A stretch of 64,000 nucleotides of DNA from Prevotella sp. E13-17. Its GTDB lineage: Bacteria > Bacteroidota > Bacteroidia > Bacteroidales > Bacteroidaceae. The number at the start of each line of letters is the position of its first letter. The stretch's first letter is position 1. Shown here piece after piece: positions 44,577 through 53,546 of this stretch. The notes below the pieces were generated by a model. That model did no database searches, had not been told where the DNA came from, and saw nothing but the letters and a program-made list of their open reading frames with translations. The position numbers and the translations under genes were made by a program. The stretch lies in the NCBI RefSeq assembly GCF_022024035.1, contig NZ_CP091787.1, positions 1,240,001 to 1,304,000 on the forward strand, in the 5' to 3' direction.

Positions 44577-44588
44577 AATCCGATTGTG

Positions 44589-45440
44589 TTAGATGACATC
44601 CATAAAGTTGCGCTGCACACGGTTGAAAATGACGATACCGAGCAAGAGGATGATGATTGTAAATATAAAGCTATAGCCCAGATAGAGCCAATTGAACTCG
44701 CCGACGCCTGTGAATGCGTATTTGAATGTTTCAAGAATGGCTGTCAGCGGGTTGGCTACTAACACCCATATATATTTGGGATATGTCTCCTTCATCACAG
44801 ACAGAGGGTAAATGACAGGGGTGGCATACATCCAAAGTTGAACACCAAAGGTGATCAAGAATCGCAAATCGCGATACTTTGTGGTCAGGGATGATATGAT
44901 CATACCAAAGCCTAAGCCTAGGGCTCCTAACATAATGATGAGTAGTGGGATTAGCAAAAGTGCTGCATTGGCTTGAAAATTAATGCCTGAAGTGATATAA
45001 TAGATGTAAACAACTAAAAACAGTGCGAACTGAATGCCCATCTTAATGAGATTGGAAATGACAATGGAGAGAGGCACAACCAATCTTGGAAAATAGACTT
45101 TTCCAAAAATGGCCTGGTTGGCGTTGAATGTGTCAGAGCATTTGCTGAGACAATCCTGGAAATAGTTCCAGCAGACGAGGCCTGCTAAGTAGAATACAGC
45201 CTGGGGAATGCCGTCTGTAGATATGCCGGCAATGCCGCCAAACACAAACATAAACATGATGGTGGTGAAGAGGGGCTGGATGATAAACCACAATGGACCA
45301 AGGATGGTTTGCTTGTAGAATGTGACGATATCGCGTTTGACATACATGGTCAGGAGGTCACGATACCGCCAAAGCTCGCTCAGGTCAAGGCTGAGCAGGC
45401 GACTTTTATTTGTAATGATGATATCCCAATCGTTTGACAT
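44589..45440 (-). CDS. Wzm-type polysaccharide ABC exporter permease
   Basis: The 283-residue protein is an ABC-2-type permease with about six spans: DIVTFYKQTILGPLWFIIQP is the conserved start, LVCWNYFQDCLS and NPLTAILETFKYAF the later signatures. With Wzt it exports undecaprenyl-linked polysaccharide across the inner membrane. First gene of the three-gene operon; promoter TATCTTTG at 45474-45481. Confidence 0.9.
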   Translation of the reverse strand: MSNDWDIIITNKSRLLSLDLSELWRYRDLLTMYVKRDIVTFYKQTILGPLWFIIQPLFTTIMFMFVFGGIAGISTDGIPQAVFYLAGLVCWNYFQDCLSKCSDTFNANQAIFGKVYFPRLVVPLSIVISNLIKMGIQFALFLVVYIYYITSGINFQANAALLLIPLLIIMLGALGLGFGMIISSLTTKYRDLRFLITFGVQLWMYATPVIYPLSVMKETYPKYIWVLVANPLTAILETFKYAFTGVGEFNWLYLGYSFIFTIIILLLGIVIFNRVQRNFMDVI

Positions 45441-45473
45441 ATGCTTGTTGTATTATCTAATTCTTGTTTATGA

Positions 45474-45481
45474 CAAAGATA
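45474..45481 (-). promoter_or_regulatory. Promoter -7 box of the ABC exporter operon
   Basis: TATCTTTG on the minus strand, 34 nt upstream of ATG 45440. It separates this operon from the larger operon ending at 45548. Confidence 0.7.
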
Positions 45482-45547
45482 GTTATTATACCTTTAATGA
45501 TCATACTATAATAATTATTTTATAATAAAGATTAACATACTTGTTGC

Positions 45548-46729
45548 TTATTGTCCATGTTTGGTATGAATGAAATCTGTATTGTTGCGGTCAATCTTTT
45601 GGATGTTTAACACCATTTTCCATACTAATGCTGGAAAAGATAGTAGTTTGGGGAACAAAGATTGTTTGCGCATTTGTTTGGGTATAGCCACAAAGAGTGC
45701 CAAGCAGAGACAGAACAGAAGTATCCACCACATGAGTGGCACTGTGTATGATGTGTGCCAAATGAGATATGATGTAGTGGAAATAACGCACAAGATGGGT
45801 ATGAGAATAAGGAGAATGGAACGTGGGATGAGTGCCTGCTGGACGGTCTTGTCAATGTAGTTGATGTTGCCATCGATGATGGCTTTTGGCAGATAGGGGA
45901 GCATTTGGCAAAATGCTTGAACCTGACCGCTCATCCAGCGCTGGCGCTGACGTTGGAAATTGTCACTGTTGCTGACCTTTTCATCCCAGACGTAGATGTC
46001 TTCGGCATAGTGGATATAGATGCGTTGTTTCATTAAGAGGGCTTCCAGTTCGCGGTCTTCTACGGCTGATTTTAGTTCGTTGACATAGGTCTTGAACCAA
46101 TGATAATCAAAGCACATACCAGAACCGATGAGCGCAGAAGACAGACCAATGCGGTTGTGACCTTTGCGGAAGATGGTATTGTTGATTTCTTCGCTGACAC
46201 CATCAAGAACAGCCACATCGCTATCTGAATTCTTGGCAGTGCGATGACACTGAATGACCATCGATGGTTGGACGATGGCATTTAGGCGTGAGATAAAATC
46301 GGAAGCCACGATGTTGTCTGCATCCAGCACAATCACGTAGTCATAGGGACTTTCAATAGTGCTCATGGCGAATTGCAATGCCTTTGCCTTGCTGCTTTTC
46401 TGGAATGAAGGTTGAAGAAGGGTGATGGGAAGAGAGGCCAACAGCTGATTGGTGTCTGTGGACATGCTGTCTGAAATTACAGCCACATGAAATAGCTCTT
46501 TGGGGTAGTCTTGATGAAGAATAGTCTCTACACTGTGAGCAATGACGGAATCTTCATGATATGCAGGTATGAGAATCAGGAAGGATTGTAGTCGTTTACT
46601 GGTGGTAAAGTGGCACTTTACTGGTGGTAAAGCAATGGTTAATGCAAAACCAAGTATATATGCTACATTGGCTGCTATGATGAACCATAGCAGGATGTCG
46701 AATGTATGTATGATGGGACAGATGCTCAT
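45548..46729 (-). CDS. Membrane glycosyltransferase family 2 (processive type), intact motifs
   Basis: The 393-residue protein has an N-terminal span (about 12-33), the GT2 domain with LIPAYHED, SDSMSTD, DxD = DAD (136-138), ED (224-225) and QxxRW = QRQRW (261-265), and two C-terminal spans. This is the cellulose/hyaluronan-synthase-like layout and looks catalytically competent. It is adjacent to a degenerate paralogue (46733). A 41-bp palindromic repeat lies within its linker (residues 33-44). Last gene of the EPS operon. Confidence 0.85.
   Translation of the reverse strand: MSICPIIHTFDILLWFIIAANVAYILGFALTIALPPVKCHFTTSKRLQSFLILIPAYHEDSVIAHSVETILHQDYPKELFHVAVISDSMSTDTNQLLASLPITLLQPSFQKSSKAKALQFAMSTIESPYDYVIVLDADNIVASDFISRLNAIVQPSMVIQCHRTAKNSDSDVAVLDGVSEEINNTIFRKGHNRIGLSSALIGSGMCFDYHWFKTYVNELKSAVEDRELEALLMKQRIYIHYAEDIYVWDEKVSNSDNFQRQRQRWMSGQVQAFCQMLPYLPKAIIDGNINYIDKTVQQALIPRSILLILIPILCVISTTSYLIWHTSYTVPLMWWILLFCLCLALFVAIPKQMRKQSLFPKLLSFPALVWKMVLNIQKIDRNNTDFIHTKHGQ
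46594..46634. repeat. GTAAAGTGGCACTTTAC-type palindrome inside a GT2 coding region
   Basis: TTTACTGGTGGTAAAG occurs twice with TGGCAC between, in frame in the linker between membrane span and catalytic domain (PPVKCHFTTSK). Same family as the array at 3894-4041 and 34135-34158. The paralogue at 46733 lacks it. Confidence 0.75.
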
Positions 46730-46732
46730 CGT

Positions 46733-47926
46733 CTAAGAGATATGGTTCAATTTGTGATGGATGTTGTTGACACTGATCTTCATGCCTTTTCGAAAAGCAC
46801 GTATGAACTGATGGAGTGAGCCGATAGTAACCAATGGTGCGTTGAGAAAATCTTTATCCCAATCTTTGGTTACGAGATAGTTGGGGGTGGCAATAGAGCA
46901 TGCCATAAGAGTCAAGGCGGCAAAGAACCACCACTTGATGGCCAGTGTGAAGTAGATAAAAGGCAATATGCAACTCATGATGGTGATGAAAGCCATCATG
47001 ACGGTGCGTGGCATCATGGTCCATTGCAATAGCTTGTCAATCCAGTCGTATCGGCGATTCATAATAGCTGAAGGGAGATACTTCACGTTTGCAATCTGAC
47101 AATGCAGTTGGTTGTAGATCCACTTACCACGCTCTCTGTTGAAGACCTGCAGTTCGCTTGCCTTATAATCGAATACAAAGATGTCGTCGGCATAATCAAT
47201 GAAGACGCCTTCATGCATCAGCATGGCTTCCAGTTCTTTGCTTTCGCCTACCCATGAATGAACTTTCATGATATGTTGCTTGAACCACGCAAAGTTGAAC
47301 AGATAGCCAGAGCCATCTAATGAAGCCGAGAGACCAATGGAGATGTGACCGCGACGGAATACAGAATTGTTGATCTCTGTGAAGATGGCATCAAGACGGG
47401 CAATAGAGGTGTTTAGATTTCGAGCAACACGACGGGCCTGTACGACTTTTGTGCCTGCCGACTCGTAGGCATTATTCATCATCTCAAGAAATTCGGGCAT
47501 CACGATATTGCCTGCATCCAGCACAATCACTGCATCATAAATCTTGAACTGGGGCAAATTGATGATGGCATACTGAAGAGATTTTGCCTTAGAGCTCTCG
47601 GCAAAGTTGGGTGTCAGTAATGTAATGGGAAGTTGTGCCAAGCGCATATTGGTCATCTCGCTTTGATGGTCTGAGACTACAACGACATCGAACATACGCT
47701 GGGGATAGGTCTGTCCTAAAATGGTGTTGACGGTGTCGAAGATTCGGTCATCGTCCTTATATGAGGGAATAATGACGATGAAGCGACTTTCTTGCTTGGC
47801 TTTGGGAGCTGGCGATTTATGCTTAAACAGTGCAGCTACAGCAAAAAACAGCAGATATGTTGCTGTGATGGCCATTGGGATGAAGAGTGCCCAGTCAATA
47901 ATATATAATATCCACCAGAAATCCAT
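46733..47926 (-). CDS. Degenerate membrane GT2 paralogue (probable pseudoenzyme)
   Basis: 397 residues, same topology as the neighbour and clearly paralogous (VVVSDHQSEMTNMRLAQLPI; ELEALLMH; DYADDIFVFDYKAS). Its catalytic signatures are lost: DxD reads DAG (137-139), the ED motif reads ES (228-229), and QxxRW reads ERGKW (265-269). All three changes are seen directly. Inferred as a non-catalytic partner of the intact enzyme, perhaps a scaffold or regulator. A reading error is unlikely because the rest is intact. Confidence 0.8.
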   Translation of the reverse strand: MDFWWILYIIDWALFIPMAITATYLLFFAVAALFKHKSPAPKAKQESRFIVIIPSYKDDDRIFDTVNTILGQTYPQRMFDVVVVSDHQSEMTNMRLAQLPITLLTPNFAESSKAKSLQYAIINLPQFKIYDAVIVLDAGNIVMPEFLEMMNNAYESAGTKVVQARRVARNLNTSIARLDAIFTEINNSVFRRGHISIGLSASLDGSGYLFNFAWFKQHIMKVHSWVGESKELEAMLMHEGVFIDYADDIFVFDYKASELQVFNRERGKWIYNQLHCQIANVKYLPSAIMNRRYDWIDKLLQWTMMPRTVMMAFITIMSCILPFIYFTLAIKWWFFAALTLMACSIATPNYLVTKDWDKDFLNAPLVTIGSLHQFIRAFRKGMKISVNNIHHKLNHIS

Positions 47927-47929
47927 AAC

Positions 47930-48817
47930 TTATTCAGTTGAGAGTTGAGAGATAAAAGTTTTTAAACCGCGACAGACGGCTTTGATAAGGTCGAATCGAC
48001 CTTGGAATAAATATTTTATAATGTCGCGGGTGGCGACAATACCGATGAGGTATATATATGACAGGTATTTGTTGATACCTTGATAATTGCGTTTTACAAA
48101 GAGCAATCTGTTACGTGTGATGTAGTAGGTGCGAAGTGGACTATTCTGTCCAGTGGTCTGGCTCTCCTTATGATAAATGGTGCAAGCTGGCTCATACCAT
48201 ATTTCATAACCAGCACGTGATATCATCATAGACCAGTCGAGCTCTTCATAGTAAAGGAAGAAGCATTCTGGCATCATGCCTACCTTTTCTATAACACTGC
48301 GTTTCACCATCATGGCTGCCCCATGAGCGTATGGGGTGGGATGGGGTGTGTCGTGCTGTCCATAGTCTTCTTCGCCAAAACCAATGGAATGGTTGCGAAG
48401 GGTGATGGATGAAAGTGGCGTGTAGCCAGCAAATTGTATGGGATGGTTATCCCAAGCAAAGCGAATCTTTGGACATACTACTCCAATCTGCTCTGAAGAA
48501 TCCAAACGGTTGATGAGTGCTTGCAGATTCCAATCTTCGGGATGAAGCACTGTGTCGTTGTTGATAAAGAAAAGATAATCGCCTGATGAGGCTTTGATAC
48601 CTAAATTATTACCTCCGGCAAAACCTAGGTTTTCTGTGCTTTGGATGACTTTAACGTGAGGATAGCGCTCCTTGACGACTGCACCCTCGTCTTTTTTAGA
48701 GGCATTATCTACTACAATCACCTCCATTTGTTCATTGAAGGGGATTGAATCAATTAGGGCACAAGTATCTTTCAGACCGTTGTAATTGACAGTAATAATA
48801 GATATTCTCTTTTTCAA
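47930..48817 (-). CDS. Glycosyltransferase family 2 (rhamnosyltransferase-like)
   Basis: 295-residue GT-A enzyme: ISIITVNYNGLKDTCALIDS, VIVVDNASKKDEGAV, LFFINNDTVLHPEDW (DxD-like NDT). It begins with TTG at 48817, as no ATG precedes the conserved start; the TTG overlaps the stop of the Wzy-like gene (TTGA). Translational coupling with an unusual start is likely. It ends 3 nt before the pseudoenzyme gene. Confidence 0.86.
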   Translation of the reverse strand: MKKRISIITVNYNGLKDTCALIDSIPFNEQMEVIVVDNASKKDEGAVVKERYPHVKVIQSTENLGFAGGNNLGIKASSGDYLFFINNDTVLHPEDWNLQALINRLDSSEQIGVVCPKIRFAWDNHPIQFAGYTPLSSITLRNHSIGFGEEDYGQHDTPHPTPYAHGAAMMVKRSVIEKVGMMPECFFLYYEELDWSMMISRAGYEIWYEPACTIYHKESQTTGQNSPLRTYYITRNRLLFVKRNYQGINKYLSYIYLIGIVATRDIIKYLFQGRFDLIKAVCRGLKTFISQLSTE

Positions 48818-50346
48818 AAGAAACTTGATTTTACTCGTTTATTCTTTTGAGCTTCCAGTTTGAGACGCTTCTTCTCTTCCTGTAAAGCGATAAGTTTTTC
48901 TTCATGTTCTACCCATCCCTTTTCTAAGAAGGGTAATATATAGACGATACTTAATCCTCCGTAAAACACCAGACAGTTGGGGAACTGCATTAAGACTTGG
49001 TTTCCATAGCCTCCTAACTGCATAGAGACGAAGGCACAACAAAAACCGGCTCCGATACCCCGTAGGGATGGACTGTTGATACGAAAGAGAACAATCCAAC
49101 AAGCACCTAACAACATGATAATTGTTATAATGATAAATACGGTGATACCTATTTCGCCTGTGTGAATCCAAATAAAAACATATTCCGAGTCGGGGGGAAT
49201 AGTTGACATAAATGCGTATTTATTATTCGCAGGAACATTGTCATAGCCAATATGCATTCCGATTCCCCATGGCGCTTCTTTCATATATCTTTTCATGGCA
49301 GCCTGGTTGATGGCTCTGACGTTAGCAGAAGCATCATTGGGATCAAATGCTGAACGCATACGGCGTATCTGCTGATTTCCATCACCAATATTAGTGAATG
49401 CTAATATAAAGAAAGATATACCAAAGAAGATGGAGAACGGAACTGCAATCTTTACAGATTTAGATAGGAAAATATAGGCCATGAAACCTGCTCCTAAACA
49501 AGCTGTTGCCGTACGTGTGCCGGAAGGAAACATTCCCCAAATACAAGCCAAACCGGTAATGAGAAAGAAATATCTGTATTTCTTGATTTTACTTGTAATG
49601 CCAAAGATTACAAAGGCAACCGCAGTAGAGGCAATGCCAATACCATAGCTTGCGGCATCACTATAAATCGAAAAATAGCGAATGAGGGTTCCACCTTGCA
49701 AAATATGGGTCAAGCGACCTCTAGTTTGTATCCAATGATTTTCTGCATCTGTGAAACCTATGTTCTGTTGTTTCCATACCCAAAAGACTGCCAATAAAGC
49801 TAAACTTGCCCAGAGATACAGATATTTAATTAGAATTTGGGGAGTTGATATGTATATGGAAAAAACCAAAAAAGCATACAGTAATTGGAATGCCATCATA
49901 CGTGCAGAGGTGTACCAACCTCCAATATCAATGCCTAGATTGCAAGTGTTATTTATGATTTCTAAGGTGCAGTAAGAGCACCATACTAATAAACATGCTA
50001 GCATGATGTTCAATGTGCGTTCCATCTTTAAATCCTTGATGTCAATTAGTGCTAATGCAAGTAATAGAATCTCTAACATCTCATTTGGAATTGACATCGG
50101 AAGAGGAAGGGTGAGATCTTTTAATTGGATCAAGTAGTTGACAATGCAGAGGAGCCAAAAGGTGAACATTCGCTGTTTGAACGAAGTGATAACAAAAAGA
50201 ACACCTATTGGTAATAAACAGATGATGGCAAAAGCATTGAAGCCCGCAGTGACGAGTTCGTACATGGCCAGTAAGAAGAGGAGAAAGAGCACAACAACTC
50301 TTCCTCCACCCAAATTGCCAGATATCGTTCTAAACGAATTCGTCAT
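48814..50346 (-). CDS. Wzy-like O-antigen ligase/polymerase family membrane protein
   Basis: 510 residues with about 11-12 spans (VVLFLLFLLAMYELVTAGF onward) and a large external loop (about 325-385: PNDASANVRAINQAAMKRYM, GIGMHIGYDN) typical of Wzy_C/O-antigen ligase-type proteins. It has a basic C-terminal coil (EEKKRLKLEAQKNKRVK). Inferred to polymerise or ligate repeat units in this operon. No Wzx flippase gene is seen next to it. Confidence 0.82.
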   Translation of the reverse strand: MTNSFRTISGNLGGGRVVVLFLLFLLAMYELVTAGFNAFAIICLLPIGVLFVITSFKQRMFTFWLLCIVNYLIQLKDLTLPLPMSIPNEMLEILLLALALIDIKDLKMERTLNIMLACLLVWCSYCTLEIINNTCNLGIDIGGWYTSARMMAFQLLYAFLVFSIYISTPQILIKYLYLWASLALLAVFWVWKQQNIGFTDAENHWIQTRGRLTHILQGGTLIRYFSIYSDAASYGIGIASTAVAFVIFGITSKIKKYRYFFLITGLACIWGMFPSGTRTATACLGAGFMAYIFLSKSVKIAVPFSIFFGISFFILAFTNIGDGNQQIRRMRSAFDPNDASANVRAINQAAMKRYMKEAPWGIGMHIGYDNVPANNKYAFMSTIPPDSEYVFIWIHTGEIGITVFIIITIIMLLGACWIVLFRINSPSLRGIGAGFCCAFVSMQLGGYGNQVLMQFPNCLVFYGGLSIVYILPFLEKGWVEHEEKLIALQEEKKRLKLEAQKNKRVKSSFF

Positions 50347-50357
50347 AGAAAGATATT

Positions 50358-52532
50358 TTATTTTGCTTGATTATTCTCTGTTGCTGTAAGGCCAAGTTGC
50401 GACATGCGATATACGAAGTTGTTGAAACGTGTATATGGGGGCAACTGTCCAACAAATTCCTCTACAGAATAACGGTTGGCTTCTGTGAGGTACATGTAAA
50501 GTGAGTTTTTGTTCTCCAAGCGAGCTTCCAACTCATTAAGCGCCTTCTGGTCGATATCCTTCCATGTGCGATTGGCACGGGTAACCATCAAATTGATGGT
50601 TCCCATGTTGAGCAGCGATGTGGAAATGATATTATCATTCAAATTGGGATATTCGATAATGGCAATCTCATTAGGCATGATGTCGGGACAAAGGTCCTTG
50701 ACATCCTTGGCCATGATGTAGCGGCTGTCATCTGCCAAGAAGTCTTCATCGTAGGTCAAACGGCGAACTTGCAAGCCAATGCTTAGCCAATAGTTTTCCA
50801 GTTCTTGAGCGATGTAACTCTTACCATTCGAGGCATCTGTTGACAGAAGATTGAGTACATTTTGCTGACCATCACGGAAGTAGGGGAGCAAGGCTTTGCT
50901 CAACTGGCGTACTGCCATATCGCTGATGGTCTTATTGAATCGACGATAGCGCAAGGTACTCTCTTTGGGGAAACAACCCATAACAGGAATCTCTGTGATA
51001 CGCTCAGAACGCATGCGGTCACGCAACGTGCGGTCAAGCATCTCGATGATAAAGAAGTAGAGGGCAGTCAACACAAAGGTTAGCATGAATGCTCCAAGAA
51101 GCACCATCATGCGGTTGGTGGGCTGCGCATTCAATGGGAATACGGGGGGATTCAGCACACGTAATGTTGCGGTCGACATTTGGAGGTTGCGCTGACGCAA
51201 ACGGGCCGCATTCAAAGAGTTAAGCATAGACATGTAGTTACTCTCGATAAAGCCGATGTGACGATCTTTACGGTCGAGTGTAGCACCAATGGGCGAGTAG
51301 TATATGAACTGCTCGTCGATACTTTGCTGCATGATATCTTGCGCACCAAACTCAGCTCGAGTTCTTTCTAACAGAATAACTTGTTCAAGCCAACGGTCGA
51401 TCAATTCGTTTGCCTTGATACCTGTATCTGTATTATAATTGGCTGATTCGAGGGTACGAGACAATGCTTTAACTTTTTTGGTTGTTTCTTCCAATTGATG
51501 TTCAGCTTTAGCTAATTCGAGTTGTGCTTCATTGCTGTTGCTGCTCTCGCTACTCATTAGCTTTAGATTGGCTATACGTGACTCTAAACGTGTAATGTCA
51601 CGAACTAATTGAGAGAATTCTTGATTTGATTCTATAATCTTTGCTCTGTCACCCAATTGCTTTTTGAAATAGGCAATCAAAGCTTCTGTTGTCGCCATAT
51701 TCATGCGCAGCTCATTCTTTTTGTTTTGCTGCTCCATTTCCAATTGAGTCAATGATTTAGTCTGTTCACCATAGTTTATGATACGGTGCTTGACATTATA
51801 TTTGATGAGATCGTTCTCTGCACCAGTAAGAACACGATATAGTCGTGCTACCTCACGCTCAAAGAACTTGATGACGTTAAGCGTTTCTCCATAGCGCAGT
51901 TGCTGATATTGGCGAGCAAATACTTCGTTCAGAATATCAAGCGTGTTATAGCAAATACCAGGATCATTGGCTGAATAAGCAATATCGATGATATCGCTAC
52001 CATTAAGTTGGAGCACCTTCAGCCTGCCTGTAATACTATTGATACTAAAGTAAGGGTGGTAATTCAAAAGGCCAAACAGGTAGTTGTCCTGAGCAGGCTT
52101 TTCGTATGCTTTGAGATTCTTGTATGTGTCGTTCTCGCTATTATGGTTAATTAATGCCTTGACATCGGCAGGTACTGTGGCCATCAACTGACGGTAATGT
52201 TCCGCAGAGATGTAATTATTGTCTTTGTTGGGGTTGCCATACATCATGCAGCGAGCAAACAAACGCAATGCCACTTCATGGATTGTGTTGTCTGTCTGGA
52301 TAATCAGCATGAGGTTGGTCATGTTAGTTTGTGGATTACCGCCAGCAATACCAGACCCACCTTCGATATTATAACCGGTAATCATACCTGTATAAATAGT
52401 GGTGTTCGCATTGTATATTCTCTCCATGTTGCGTGTAGAGAACCATGCAATTACCAATGCTATCATTGGTAAAATGATGAGATACCGATGAATCTTATAT
52501 AGAAATCTGACAATATATCTAAATATATCCAT
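50358..52532 (-). CDS. Wzz/GumC-like polysaccharide co-polymerase with degenerate kinase-like end
   Basis: 724 residues: N-terminal span (about 17-31), a long periplasmic coiled-coil part, a second span near 474-497 (RMMVLLGAFMLTFVLTALYF), then a cytoplasmic domain. The latter has STDASNGKSYIAQELENYW (near 562-580), a Walker A-like GKS in a non-canonical loop, and EIAIIEYPNL. A BY-kinase would show GEGKS, a clear A' aspartate and a tyrosine-rich tail; these are missing or altered. It probably controls chain length. Confidence 0.85.
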   Translation of the reverse strand: MDIFRYIVRFLYKIHRYLIILPMIALVIAWFSTRNMERIYNANTTIYTGMITGYNIEGGSGIAGGNPQTNMTNLMLIIQTDNTIHEVALRLFARCMMYGNPNKDNNYISAEHYRQLMATVPADVKALINHNSENDTYKNLKAYEKPAQDNYLFGLLNYHPYFSINSITGRLKVLQLNGSDIIDIAYSANDPGICYNTLDILNEVFARQYQQLRYGETLNVIKFFEREVARLYRVLTGAENDLIKYNVKHRIINYGEQTKSLTQLEMEQQNKKNELRMNMATTEALIAYFKKQLGDRAKIIESNQEFSQLVRDITRLESRIANLKLMSSESSNSNEAQLELAKAEHQLEETTKKVKALSRTLESANYNTDTGIKANELIDRWLEQVILLERTRAEFGAQDIMQQSIDEQFIYYSPIGATLDRKDRHIGFIESNYMSMLNSLNAARLRQRNLQMSTATLRVLNPPVFPLNAQPTNRMMVLLGAFMLTFVLTALYFFIIEMLDRTLRDRMRSERITEIPVMGCFPKESTLRYRRFNKTISDMAVRQLSKALLPYFRDGQQNVLNLLSTDASNGKSYIAQELENYWLSIGLQVRRLTYDEDFLADDSRYIMAKDVKDLCPDIMPNEIAIIEYPNLNDNIISTSLLNMGTINLMVTRANRTWKDIDQKALNELEARLENKNSLYMYLTEANRYSVEEFVGQLPPYTRFNNFVYRMSQLGLTATENNQAK

Positions 52533-52560
52533 AATGCAGAGTAAAGATTATAATAACAAT

Positions 52561-53520
52561 TTATTTGTCTGTCTTTGCTTCTTTAGCCATTTTCTCAGCC
52601 TCTTTAGCTGCTTTTGCGGATTCTTTTTCTCTCAGCTTTTCAGCTTTTATTTCTTCTTCCACTTCGGCCTTAATGCGTTTTTGCACGACTTTGTTTTCTT
52701 TTTCTATCTGTTTCTCCGACTTTTTAACAGCTTCATCAAGTGTTATGTCGGTTGTCGTATTTGTTATAATAGGTGTATGGGTAAGAATTTCAAGGGTGAC
52801 AATATCCGTCGTGATTTGGGTCAGAAGGGTTTGGTAGGTATCTACGGCTCTTTGACTTTCAATACCATTACTGGTATAGGTTGATATATCCATGTTACCA
52901 TGGTGGAATTCAAGTTCGTTCAACGCTTCTGAACCTTGTGCGATGGCTGCAGCAGTACCAGCGTTCTTGAGTGTCACAAGATTGTTGGTGATGCGGATAT
53001 ATAGCGTAACAATTTGAAGTTTAAGCTCATCGAAGGCAACATCTTTTTTTAGTTGTGCATTATCTACTAACAATTTCTTTCGTTTGACGGAGTGACCGAG
53101 ATCAAGTAGGTCCTCTAAAGGTACGCTGACGTTGACTCCCACATTCCAATAAGATTGCTCAGAACCCTGGAACTGGTAAATCATAGGACTTATTTCTGAG
53201 GAGTTGTTGCCCCACATATCGGCTTTACCGTAGCTATAGCTGGCGTGACCTTGTACGTAAGAGAATATATGTTTGCGCTGTTTGACAACTTCGGCTTCTG
53301 CAATTTCCTGTTCTTTTGCCAATTGCAGAATGGATGGGTTCATTTTGGCATTTTCAAACAATACGGCAAGAGGGGGAAGTTTAAACGTGGAAAAGTTAAA
53401 CCCTGTTTGCGAATTTGAATCGAAAAAACCTGCATTAATACCAGTTTCGTCTGATGTTTGGCCAAATGAAATGCTGCTAGCAAAAGCTAAAATGGCAGTC
53501 AAAAATATATTTCTTGTCAT
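52561..53520 (-). CDS. TolC-family outer-membrane protein of the EPS operon
   Basis: From ATG 53520 (the frame reaches a GTG at 53526) the product is 319 residues with a signal peptide ending SISFGQ. The rest matches OEP/TolC repeats (LENAKMNPSILQLAKEQEIAEAEVVKQRKHIFSYVQGHASY; about 110-250), followed by a highly charged C-terminal tail (KEKEAEK-type coiled coil, 260-319). It has about one TolC repeat set, shorter than usual (430-480). It may be the outer-membrane conduit of the EPS system. Confidence 0.8.
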   Translation of the reverse strand: MTRNIFLTAILAFASSISFGQTSDETGINAGFFDSNSQTGFNFSTFKLPPLAVLFENAKMNPSILQLAKEQEIAEAEVVKQRKHIFSYVQGHASYSYGKADMWGNNSSEISPMIYQFQGSEQSYWNVGVNVSVPLEDLLDLGHSVKRKKLLVDNAQLKKDVAFDELKLQIVTLYIRITNNLVTLKNAGTAAAIAQGSEALNELEFHHGNMDISTYTSNGIESQRAVDTYQTLLTQITTDIVTLEILTHTPIITNTTTDITLDEAVKKSEKQIEKENKVVQKRIKAEVEEEIKAEKLREKESAKAAKEAEKMAKEAKTDK

Positions 53521-53546
53521 AGTCACTTGCTATTTCAGATTGCTAT

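Noticed and set aside
52534..52884. Plus-strand ORF over the TolC-like gene
   Set aside because: Shadow of the charged C-terminal coil of the minus-strand TolC-like protein; no own promoter.
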